DNA of 8,831 bases from NCBI GenBank assembly GCA_946479335.1, contig CAMLFP010000230.1, positions 1 through 8,831 of the forward strand, read 5' to 3'. Of the stretch, positions 1-5,868 are shown piece by piece. Below the pieces are notes generated by a model. That model worked only from the letters and a program-made list of their open reading frames with translations, did no database searches and was not told the DNA's origin. A program made the position numbers and the translations under genes. Positions within the stretch are counted from its first letter, which is position 1, and every line of letters begins with the position of its first letter. The DNA comes from an uncultured Archangium sp. GTDB taxonomy: Bacteria > Myxococcota > Myxococcia > Myxococcales > Myxococcaceae.

Positions 1-121
1 GAAACGTATTCCCTTCGACGGCGAGCACCCAGCCATCGCCCTCGAGCTGCTCGGGCTTCGGCTTCTCTTGAGGACACGCAAGCATCACGACCAACGACGC
101 AACGAACAAAACGCGCGGCAT
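1..121 (-). CDS. Putative lipoprotein, N-terminal fragment (runs off left edge)
   Basis: Only the first 40 codons are present. Translation from the ATG at 121-119 gives a basic/hydrophobic leader (MPRVLFVASLVVMLAC) followed by a Lys/Glu/Pro-rich stretch. Cys16 follows M-L-A, a loose but acceptable lipobox, so the protein is probably a lipid-anchored envelope protein whose mature part starts CPQEKPKP. An AGGG about 8 nt upstream of the ATG could serve as ribosome binding site. It is transcribed divergently from the GntR operon and shares the 122-286 intergenic region with it. Function cannot be judged from this fragment. It was chosen over non-coding because the signal-peptide pattern starts at a proper ATG and the frame stays open to the edge. 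Confidence 0.6.
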   Translation of the reverse strand, partial: MPRVLFVASLVVMLACPQEKPKPEQLEGDGWVLAVEGNTF

Positions 122-224
122 GTGGGCACCCTACACGTGCGCGCGAAACCCTGAAGCACCGCGCCGCCTGCGCCCACCGCGCGCACACGCGGCCTGCCGT
201 CGCGGGGGCCCAGCTGACGCGCCA

Positions 225-239
225 ACTGGTCGGACCAGC
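225..239. promoter_or_regulatory. FadR-type operator, distal copy (O1)
   Basis: The sequence ACTGGTCGGACCAGC contains a perfect 6-1-6 inverted repeat, CTGGTC-G-GACCAG. It matches the TNGTNNNACNA core recognised by the FadR subfamily of GntR regulators and is very close to the E. coli FadR box as I recall it (around CTGGTCCGAC). It shares 15 consecutive bases (224-238) with the proximal copy and lies just upstream of the candidate -35 element. Its centre (232) is 46 bp from the centre of the proximal copy, roughly 4.4 helical turns. Confidence 0.8.
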
Positions 240-241
240 CA

Positions 242-271
242 TTGCTATTCGACCTCCGCCAAGTCTATTAA
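242..271 (+). promoter_or_regulatory. Candidate promoter of the GntR-GMC operon
   Basis: TTGCTA (242-247) and TATTAA (266-271) each match 4 of 6 bases of the sigma-70 -35 and -10 hexamers and are 18 bp apart. They lie in the AT-richest part of the intergenic region and are sandwiched between the two operators. If used, transcription would start near 278, inside O2 and only about nine bases before the ATG, giving a nearly leaderless mRNA. That fits the absence of a Shine-Dalgarno sequence before this gene. The hexamers are weak, so this is tentative. Confidence 0.4.
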
Positions 272-285
272 CTGGTCGGACCAGT
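271..285. promoter_or_regulatory. FadR-type operator, proximal copy (O2), abutting the start codon
   Basis: ACTGGTCGGACCAGT is a perfect 7-1-7 palindrome with the TNGTNNNACNA core of FadR-subfamily sites. It ends one base before the ATG of the regulator gene and covers the presumed transcription start, so a bound dimer should block initiation. Its duplication upstream (225-239) and its position directly before a GntR/FadR gene argue for autoregulation of the four-gene operon. Confidence 0.85.
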
Positions 286-286
286 G

Positions 287-997
287 ATGCCTACCCGTGC
301 CGCCCGCCCCCGCCGCAACCTCGCCGAGCGCATCGCCCGGACGCTCCGCGCGTCGATCGTGAAGGGCCGGCTGCGCGCCGGAGAGGCGCTGCCTTCGGAG
401 CGGGCGCTGGCCGAGAAGTACGACGTGAACCGCTCGAGCGTCCGCGAGGCGATGAAGCGGCTGGAGGCCTGGGGCCTGGTGACCATCCGCCATGGGGGCG
501 CGACGCGCGTGGCCGACGTGGTGCTCGACGCGGGGCTGGCGCTGGTGCCCGAGCTGCTCGAGGCCGGGGGTGAGCTGGGGCTGGGCGTGCTCCGCGATCT
601 CCATGAGCTGCGTGGCCTGCTGCTGGGGTGGTCGGCGGAGCGCGCCGCGATCAAGGCCGACGCCGCCTCCATCGCCCGCCTCGAGCAGCTCGCGCGATCG
701 CTCGCTGAGCCGCGCCGCACGCCCGCCGCGCTCCAGGCGCTCGACTACGACTTCTTCGAGCAGCTCGTGCAGATCACCGGCAACCAGCTGCTGGCGCTCT
801 TCGCGAAGGTGGTGCGCGACATCTACTTCCGCGCGCCCGAGCGCTTCTTGCCGATGTACCGGGGCGGCGCGTTCGACGCGGGGCACCACCGCCGCGCGGT
901 CGCCGCCATCAAGGCGCGAGACCCACGCGCCGCCGGAGACGCCCTGCGCGCCCACGCGGCCTCCGCCCTGACGCACCTCGAGAAAGGCCTGACATGA
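287..997 (+). CDS. FadR-like GntR-family transcriptional regulator
   Basis: A 236-residue DNA-binding regulator. Residues ~10-76 are a GntR winged helix-turn-helix with the hallmark LPSERALAEKYDVNRSSVREA run and the wing IRHGGATRV. Residues ~80-230 form the all-helical FCD/FadR_C effector domain. Metal-binding FCD proteins have D-x3-H-x8-N; here the segment is D153-Y-D-F-F157 ... T164-G-N166, so the ligand His is Phe. E. coli FadR (LDY-x-x-F...SGN, from memory) shows the same change and binds acyl-CoA rather than metal. An acyl-CoA or similar lipid ligand is therefore inferred. A GTG at 284 is in frame, but it lies within the operator; the ATG at 287 is the better start. The gene ends in an ATGA overlap with the next gene, so it heads the operon and probably represses it through the two upstream palindromes. 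Another FCD-type ligand remains possible. Confidence 0.9.
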   Translation: MPTRAARPRRNLAERIARTLRASIVKGRLRAGEALPSERALAEKYDVNRSSVREAMKRLEAWGLVTIRHGGATRVADVVLDAGLALVPELLEAGGELGLGVLRDLHELRGLLLGWSAERAAIKADAASIARLEQLARSLAEPRRTPAALQALDYDFFEQLVQITGNQLLALFAKVVRDIYFRAPERFLPMYRGGAFDAGHHRRAVAAIKARDPRAAGDALRAHAASALTHLEKGLT

Positions 998-2010
998 TCT
1001 CCCTGCTGCGAACGCCCGAGCCGAGCGACAACGCGCTGCGCTTTCACGGTCAGCGCGGGCACGTCGAGAGCTACTTCCTGCGCGCCAACCACCCCACCCG
1101 GCCGCTCGCGGTGTGGTTGAAGGCCACCATCCTCGCGCCGCTCGAGGGGCCCGCGATCGCCGAGAGCTGGTTCATCTTCTTCGACGGCGAGCAGCGCACC
1201 ACCTTCGCGAACAAGCAGACCGTGCCGTTGAGCGCGGCCTCGTTCTCCGGTGACGGCGCGCGCGTCGAGGTCGGTGACGCCCGGTTCACGCTGTCGCCGG
1301 CCGGCGCGGCGCGGGGCTCGATCTCCGGCCGCGAGGGCACCGCGCGCTTCGACCTCACCTGGACGCGCGACGAGTCGCCCATCGGCGAGCCGCTCTCGCT
1401 GCTGCCGCTGCGCTTCTTTCGCACCGGGCCCTTCCCCCGGTCGAAGCTGAACACCCCGTTCCCCTCGCTGCGCTTCTCGGGGACCCTCGCGCTGCCCTCG
1501 GGCCCGCAGGTCGTCGACGGCTGGCCCGGCATGCAGGGGCACAACTGGGGCCGGGAGCACACCTTCGAGTACGCGTGGGGCCAGTGCCTCTTCCCCGCTG
1601 ACGACGTGATGGTGGAGGGCTTCTCGGCGCGCGTGAAGCTGGCGGGCCGGGTGCTCCCGCGGCTCTCGGGCCTGGTGGTGCGCAGGGGCGCGCGCAGCTA
1701 CCGCTTCGACACGCTGCTCGACGGCTGGCGGCAGCGCGCGGAGGTCTCCCCGGAGCGCTGGCAGGTGGCGCTGCGCAGCACCGACGGCGAGGCGACCCTC
1801 GAGCTCGACGCCGCGGGGCGCCCGATGGCGTGCCTCGGCTACGACAACCCCGATGGCGCGCGCTCGTACTGCTTCAACAGCAAGCTGGCGAAGGCGACGC
1901 TCACCGTGCGCCCGGCCGACGGCGCGTCCTTCACCTGCCACAGCGAACACGGCGCGGCGCTCGAGCTCCTGCGCCGCGAGGCCGACCCACGCTTCCCCCA
2001 CGTCGTCTGA
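994..2010 (+). CDS. CrtC/AttH/tocopherol-cyclase-like lipocalin-fold protein
   Basis: A 338-residue protein with no signal peptide or membrane segment. It is rich in short beta-type stretches. An N-terminal motif ESWFIFFDG (around residues 57-65) is followed by a central GMQGHNWGREHTFEYAWGQC block in which H183-N-W-G186 and W195-G-Q-C198 stand out. The HNWG/WGQ pair is typical of the double-lipocalin superfamily that includes carotenoid 1,2-hydratase (CrtC), AttH-like proteins and tocopherol cyclase, which act on or carry hydrophobic isoprenoid or lipid molecules. The ATG overlaps the regulator's stop (ATGA), and AAAGG sits six bases upstream, indicating translational coupling. Placed beside a GMC alcohol oxidase, it may bind, hydrate or cyclise the same lipid substrate. 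The family call is fairly firm; the reaction is unknown. Confidence 0.7.
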   Translation: MISLLRTPEPSDNALRFHGQRGHVESYFLRANHPTRPLAVWLKATILAPLEGPAIAESWFIFFDGEQRTTFANKQTVPLSAASFSGDGARVEVGDARFTLSPAGAARGSISGREGTARFDLTWTRDESPIGEPLSLLPLRFFRTGPFPRSKLNTPFPSLRFSGTLALPSGPQVVDGWPGMQGHNWGREHTFEYAWGQCLFPADDVMVEGFSARVKLAGRVLPRLSGLVVRRGARSYRFDTLLDGWRQRAEVSPERWQVALRSTDGEATLELDAAGRPMACLGYDNPDGARSYCFNSKLAKATLTVRPADGASFTCHSEHGAALELLRREADPRFPHVV

Positions 2011-2021
2011 GAGGTGCACCC

Positions 2022-2501
2022 ATGAAGATCGCCTTCGTCGAGACCATGCGCGGAGTCGTCACCTCGAGGTCGGGCGCTGAAGTGCCCATCGACTTCAACG
2101 TGCGCGCGTCGCGCGACGCCCGCGGGCACTTCACGCTCCAGGGCGTGGTGCACGCGGGCCCCTGGGTCGAGGAGACGACCTGCGAGGGCACGCTCGCGCT
2201 CTCAGTCCTCCCGGCGCGCATCAGCTACGACGTGTCTTTCACGGCGACCGACGGGCGCCGCCTGCGCCTCCACGGCGCCAAGCGGCCCAGCGTGTTCTCG
2301 CCCGTCACCTCGATGACGGTGTTGCCGATCGCCTTGTCTGACGAGCTCGGGGAGCTGCTGGCCGAGGGCACGCTGACGTTCGCGCTCGACGAGCTCCCGG
2401 GCTTCCTGGCGTCGTGGCTGCCGACGCCGTCGCGCGCCCACCGCCAGCTCGAGGCGCGGCGCATCGCCGTCGCCCGCCTCCCACTTCGCGCCCGGGGCTG
2501 A
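2022..2501 (+). CDS. Stand-alone cholesterol-oxidase-associated accessory domain protein (hypothetical)
   Basis: A 159-residue soluble protein starting at an ATG preceded by GAGAGGTG, 11 bp after the previous stop. Its pattern (F-x-E-T-M-x-G at the N-terminus, EGTLALSVLPARISYDVSF, DGRRLRLHGAK, then an S-x-T-x-LP and GTLTFALDELPGFLASW ending) resembles, from memory, the beta-rich segment found inside large actinobacterial and proteobacterial cholesterol-oxidase-type GMC proteins, between the flavin domain and an alpha/beta-hydrolase domain. Here it is a separate gene, four bases before the GMC gene, so it probably acts as a subunit or substrate-handling partner of that enzyme. A longer frame beginning at 1830 overlaps the preceding gene and is not the likely product. 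The function is inferred only; no catalytic residues are evident. Confidence 0.65.
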   Translation: MKIAFVETMRGVVTSRSGAEVPIDFNVRASRDARGHFTLQGVVHAGPWVEETTCEGTLALSVLPARISYDVSFTATDGRRLRLHGAKRPSVFSPVTSMTVLPIALSDELGELLAEGTLTFALDELPGFLASWLPTPSRAHRQLEARRIAVARLPLRARG

Positions 2502-2505
2502 CCAG

Positions 2506-4413
2506 ATGCTCACCGCCGCAGAGCGCGCGCAGCTCGAGCTGCTCGCCACCACCGCCCTCCCCGCGGGCCGCGTCCTCCCGGGCGCGGGCGCCGCCACCAT
2601 CGCCCGCCTCGAGGGCTTCCTCGGGGGGCTGCCGCCGGGCGTCGTCGCGGGCTACCGCGCGCTGCTCCGGAGCCTCGACCTCGAAGCGCTGCTCCGCACC
2701 CGCAGGCGCTTCTCGAAGCTGCCCTTCGGGCGGCGCGTCGAGGTGCTGCACGCGATGGAGAACGGAGAGGCCACCCGGCTGCTGCTCCGGGGCCTGCTCG
2801 CGCCGCTGAAGCTGGTTCACTTCGACGACCCGGCCCTCTTCGCCGCGCTCGGCTGCCGCTACGGCGTCGATCAGCCCGCCGCCCGGGAGCGCCCGCGCTG
2901 GCAGGAGCAGGTGATCGACGCCTCGACGCTCGCCGAGGACGAGCACCTCGAGTGCGACGTGGTGGTGGTCGGCACCGGGGCGGGCGGCGCCCCGATGGCC
3001 AGGGCCCTCGCCGAGCGCGGCCACGCGGTGCTGCTGCTCGAGGAAGGCCCGCTCTTCACGCGCCACGACTTCACCGGCCGCGCCACGCCGATGATGAAGC
3101 AGATGTACCGCCAGGGTGGCGCGACCATCGCGGTGGGGAACACCGCCATCCCCGTGCCGCTCGGCGTCGGGGTGGGGGGCACCACGCTCATCAACTCCGG
3201 CACGTGCTTCCGCCTGCCGCCCGAGGTGCTCGCCGCGTGGCGCGGCGCCGGCCTCCAGAGCTTCACCGACGACGCGCTCGCGCCGTATTACGCGGAGGTC
3301 GAGGAGGTGCTCGGCGTCAGGCCCTCTCCCGCCGCGGCCCTCGGCGCGCCCGCGAAGCTGATCGCCCGCGGCTGCGACGCGCTCGGCTACTCGCATCACC
3401 CGCTGCTGCGCAACGCGCCGGGCTGCGACGGCCAGGGGCTGTGCTGCTTCGGCTGCCCGACCGACGCCAAGCGCAGCACCAACGTCAGCTACGTGCCCCT
3501 CGCGCTCACGCACGGCGCCCAGCTGATCACCGGCCTGCGCGTGGAGCAGGTGCTCACCGAGCGCGACGCCGCGGTGGGCGTGCGCGGCGTGAGCACCGTC
3601 GACGGGAAGCGGCGGTCGGTGCGCGCGAAGGTGGTGGTGCTGGCCTGCGGCGCGCTGCACACGCCGGCGTTGCTCTCGCGCAGCGGGCTGTGCGGCACCT
3701 CCGGGCAGCTGGGCAAGAACCTCTCGCTCCACCCGGCGTCGGCCGCGCTCGGGGTGTTCGACGAGGAGGTGCACGCGGCGCGCACGGTCCCGCAGGGCTA
3801 CGCGATCGACGAGTTCAAGCGGGAGGGGCTGTACTTCGAGGGCGCGCAGGTGCCGCTCGAGCTGACCGCCGCGTCGCTCAGCGGCGCCGGGCCCGGGTTC
3901 GTGGCGCTGATGGAGCGCTTCAACCACAGCTTCATGTTCGGCTTCATGGTGAAGGACTCGTCGCGCGGCCACCTCGTCGCCCGGCGCGAGGGCGAGCCGC
4001 TGATGCGCTACAGCGTCAACCAGCGAGACCGCGCGCTGCTCCAGCGGGGCTTCGGCATCCTCGCGCGGGTGTACTTCGCGGCCGGCGCGCGGGAGGTGCG
4101 GCTGCCGGTGCTGGGCCACGCGCGGCTCCGCGGTCTCGACGACGTGCTGCGGTTCGAGCGCGCGAAGGTGCCCGCGCGGCACATGGACCTCACCGCCTAC
4201 CACCCGCTGGGCACCGCGCGCATGGGCGCCGCGCCGCTCGACTCGGTGGTCGACGAGACCCACGAGGCGCACGACGTGCACAACCTGTTCATCAGCGACG
4301 GCTCCGCGGTGCCCAGCTCGCTGGGGGTGAACCCACAGCTCACGTTGATGGCGATGTCACTGCGCGCCGCCCGCTTCGTGCACCAGCGCCTCGAGCGCCT
4401 GCAGCGCCACTGA
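2506..4413 (+). CDS. GMC-family FAD-dependent long-chain alcohol/sterol oxidoreductase
   Basis: A 635-residue flavoprotein. Residues ~1-110 form a helical N-terminal extension. An ADP-binding beta-alpha-beta motif follows (VVVG-TGAGG, G156-G161, ending in LLEEGP), then the GMC signature GVGVGGTTLINSGTCFRLP. A Cys-rich loop has Cys at 307, 313, 314 and 317 (GCDGQGLCCFGCPTDAK). The C-terminal substrate/active-site region has YHPLGTARMG (His566) and GVNPQLT (Asn609), the expected His/Asn pair. The Cys loop and overall order match long-chain fatty alcohol oxidases and related GMC dehydrogenases rather than choline or glucose enzymes. It should oxidise a hydrophobic alcohol to aldehyde or ketone, passing electrons to O2 or a carrier. 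No export signal is seen, so it is probably cytoplasmic or membrane-associated. It is the last gene of the operon and its likely catalytic core. Substrate is uncertain: fatty alcohol, sterol or other lipid. Confidence 0.88.
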   Translation: MLTAAERAQLELLATTALPAGRVLPGAGAATIARLEGFLGGLPPGVVAGYRALLRSLDLEALLRTRRRFSKLPFGRRVEVLHAMENGEATRLLLRGLLAPLKLVHFDDPALFAALGCRYGVDQPAARERPRWQEQVIDASTLAEDEHLECDVVVVGTGAGGAPMARALAERGHAVLLLEEGPLFTRHDFTGRATPMMKQMYRQGGATIAVGNTAIPVPLGVGVGGTTLINSGTCFRLPPEVLAAWRGAGLQSFTDDALAPYYAEVEEVLGVRPSPAAALGAPAKLIARGCDALGYSHHPLLRNAPGCDGQGLCCFGCPTDAKRSTNVSYVPLALTHGAQLITGLRVEQVLTERDAAVGVRGVSTVDGKRRSVRAKVVVLACGALHTPALLSRSGLCGTSGQLGKNLSLHPASAALGVFDEEVHAARTVPQGYAIDEFKREGLYFEGAQVPLELTAASLSGAGPGFVALMERFNHSFMFGFMVKDSSRGHLVARREGEPLMRYSVNQRDRALLQRGFGILARVYFAAGAREVRLPVLGHARLRGLDDVLRFERAKVPARHMDLTAYHPLGTARMGAAPLDSVVDETHEAHDVHNLFISDGSAVPSSLGVNPQLTLMAMSLRAARFVHQRLERLQRH

Positions 4414-4441
4414 CGCGCCGATCGCCGGAGGCGGAACCACG

Positions 4442-4468
4442 ATGAGCCCGGCGGCGTCGAACGCGTGA
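4442..4468 (+). other. Possible 8-codon leader ORF (MSPAASNA) before the NlpC/P60-like gene
   Basis: An ATG at 4442 lies 10 bases after GGAGG (4427-4431), one of the best Shine-Dalgarno sequences in the window. The frame reads eight codons and stops at TGA 4466-4468, whose last base is the A of the downstream gene's ATG (TGATG). The downstream start has no good ribosome binding site of its own. Translation of the leader could therefore deliver ribosomes to it by termination-reinitiation. Alternatives are that the GGAGG serves the main gene through an unrecognised start, or that a one-base error splits one longer N-terminus. Confidence 0.35.
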
Positions 4469-5319
4469 TGCTGATCGCCCTGCTCTTGAGCGCCGCGCCG
4501 ATTCAACTGCAGGCGTCGGTCGACGGCGCGAAGCCGAAGCCGGGCTGGGTCTACGCGCGCGTCGGCCAGCGCGTGGAGCTGCTCGCCGTCGCGAAGGACG
4601 CGCACGACTTCCACTGGTACCGCGTGGAGCCCACGACACCGTCGGTCGACAACACGCAGCCGTCATTTCACTTCGCGAACATCGACTTCGAGGAGACCGA
4701 GCTCGAGGCCTGCCGCGGGAAATCGACCTGCCCCGCCGAGGTCACGCCGACGAAGTTCGCGCCGGTGCCGCAGCTCGCCGGGGCGGGCACCATGGCGTTC
4801 AAGGTCACGGCGATCGCGAAAGACGGCGCGACGCTCTCCACACCCGGTCGTGAGTCGATGAAATGGGGCGGGCTCACGACCGAGGTGTTCCGCGTCACCT
4901 TCCGCCGCGACGACACGCTCATCGGCTACGCCAGCGAGCTGCTCAACACGCCGTACATCTTCGGGAGCGCGGGCCCCGACGGGCGCAACCAGACCGATCT
5001 GCTCATCGGCTCCGACTGCGCCGACCTCGCGGTGTACGCGCGCCGGCGCGCCGGGTTCAAAGCCGAGTACACGTCGTCGTACGGCATCGATCAGCAGGCG
5101 CGCGAGGTGAAGGGCCCGGCACGCGAAGGCGACGTGCTGCACTTCCCCTCGATGCGGCATGTGGCGATCCTCTTCGAAGACCGCGCACCGAAGGGCGTGG
5201 TGACCGAAGACGATCTGATCCTCCACACCTGCTGGGCGCCGCCCACCGTGCAGCGCATCGGCGACACCACCTGCGTCGCGCCGCCGTACCGGGTGCTGCG
5301 CTTCCCTTCAGCGCGCTGA
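4468..5319 (+). CDS. Exported NlpC/P60-like cysteine hydrolase with N-terminal beta domain
   Basis: A 283-residue protein from the ATG at 4468 (an in-frame GTG lies at 4465). A short hydrophobic leader (MLIALLLSAAPIQLQA) looks like a signal peptide but lacks the usual positive charge. Residues ~17-145 look like an Ig-like or other beta domain, with Cys79 and Cys84 able to form a disulphide. Residues ~150-283 follow the NlpC/P60 (CHAP/papain-like) order: a helix plus NTPYIFG, catalytic-type Cys184 in GSDCADL, then GDVLHFPSMRHVAILF with His231, and His253 in ILHTCW. Such enzymes usually cleave peptidoglycan stem peptides or related amides in the envelope. The GMC gene ends 54 bp upstream, so it could be co-transcribed, but nothing links the functions. 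The stop overlaps the converging oxygenase gene by 12 bp. Confidence 0.72.
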   Translation: MLIALLLSAAPIQLQASVDGAKPKPGWVYARVGQRVELLAVAKDAHDFHWYRVEPTTPSVDNTQPSFHFANIDFEETELEACRGKSTCPAEVTPTKFAPVPQLAGAGTMAFKVTAIAKDGATLSTPGRESMKWGGLTTEVFRVTFRRDDTLIGYASELLNTPYIFGSAGPDGRNQTDLLIGSDCADLAVYARRRAGFKAEYTSSYGIDQQAREVKGPAREGDVLHFPSMRHVAILFEDRAPKGVVTEDDLILHTCWAPPTVQRIGDTTCVAPPYRVLRFPSAR

Positions 5320-5868
5320 GTACCAGGCGGTCAACGCCCAACGTTCCGCGTGTGCGGGCAGCACCTCGTGCTCGATGAGCTCGCTGCGGAAGACGACCAG
5401 CCGATCCAACCGCGGCTCGAGATCGACCACCGGCTCCACGAAGAGGCGCAGCTTGCCGCCGTCGCCCTCAGCCCACGTGGGGTTCAGGTAGACGATGGCG
5501 GTGACGCGCCGGTTGTCGTCGCCGGGGAAGGCGTCGCGGTGCCGCACGTACTTCGCGCCCGGCTGGTACCGCGCGAGCTGGAGGTCGAAGCGCCGCAACC
5601 CGAGCCACGCGCGCTCATTCAACTGCGTCATCAGCGCGTCGAACGCGGCGACGGCTTCCGGGAAGAGCTCCGGCGTCACCCAGGCGAGTTCATCGGAGCG
5701 GATCGCGTCATCGAGCTCGCCCGCCCGGCGCACGCCCGCGCGACGCAACGGCACCGCGGCCGCCTGCGCGCGCACCCGCATCGCGAGCTCCGCGCCGAGG
5801 AAGGTCTCGCGCGAGAACCAGCCGGCGCCGCCCAGCGCGGCGACCTCTGCGTCAGTGAGCGCGTCCAC
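5308..5868 (-). CDS. PHD/EGL-9-like 2-oxoglutarate Fe(II) dioxygenase (prolyl hydroxylase type)
   Basis: A 186-residue single-domain enzyme beginning with GTG. The double-stranded beta-helix core shows ARYQPGAKYVRHRDAFP (Fe ligands His110 and Asp112), VTAIVYLNPTW, DGGKLRLF, DRLVVFRS, EHEVLP (His167) and ERWALTAWY (Arg176, expected to bind the 2-oxoglutarate carboxylate). The motif order is that of the PHD/EGL-9/SM-20 prolyl hydroxylases. Bacterial members are known to hydroxylate a protein prolyl residue (EF-Tu in Pseudomonas), so a protein target is the best guess. All catalytic residues are present and the length is normal for a bacterial PHD. The start lies inside the end of the upstream membrane-protein gene (17-base overlap), with no clear Shine-Dalgarno sequence, so translation is probably coupled. 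It is the last gene of the minus-strand operon. Confidence 0.82.
   Translation of the reverse strand: MDALTDAEVAALGGAGWFSRETFLGAELAMRVRAQAAAVPLRRAGVRRAGELDDAIRSDELAWVTPELFPEAVAAFDALMTQLNERAWLGLRRFDLQLARYQPGAKYVRHRDAFPGDDNRRVTAIVYLNPTWAEGDGGKLRLFVEPVVDLEPRLDRLVVFRSELIEHEVLPAHAERWALTAWYSAR

Larger units (their letters stand above)
122..286. promoter_or_regulatory. Divergent intergenic control region
   Basis: This 165-bp non-coding stretch separates the minus-strand lipoprotein gene from the plus-strand regulator gene. Its left half (122-220) is GC-rich with no motif I can name. Its right half (221-286) is locally AT-richer and contains two copies of a FadR-like palindrome flanking a candidate promoter; these are listed separately. 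No convincing -35/-10 pair was found for the lipoprotein gene. Confidence 0.6.

Noticed and set aside
284..286. GTG as start of the regulator gene
   Set aside because: It lies inside the proximal operator, directly before an ATG in the same frame, and would add one residue only. The ATG at 287 is preferred, though the GTG cannot be excluded.
823..2019. 398-codon open frame on the minus strand
   Set aside because: It is a shadow of the lipocalin-like gene and the regulator's end; low-complexity composition, no motif.
2305..4281. 658-codon open frame on the minus strand
   Set aside because: It is antisense to the GMC oxidase gene, whose motifs are unmistakable. The translation is Arg/Ala/His/Glu-rich without any family pattern, as expected from high third-position GC on the opposite strand.
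2952..4445. 497-codon plus-strand frame overlapping the GMC gene
   Set aside because: Out-of-frame translation dominated by Arg, Ala and Gly; no recognisable domain.
4414..4467. Terminator between the GMC and NlpC/P60-like genes
   Set aside because: GC-rich but no stem-loop followed by a T-run; read-through into the next gene is possible.
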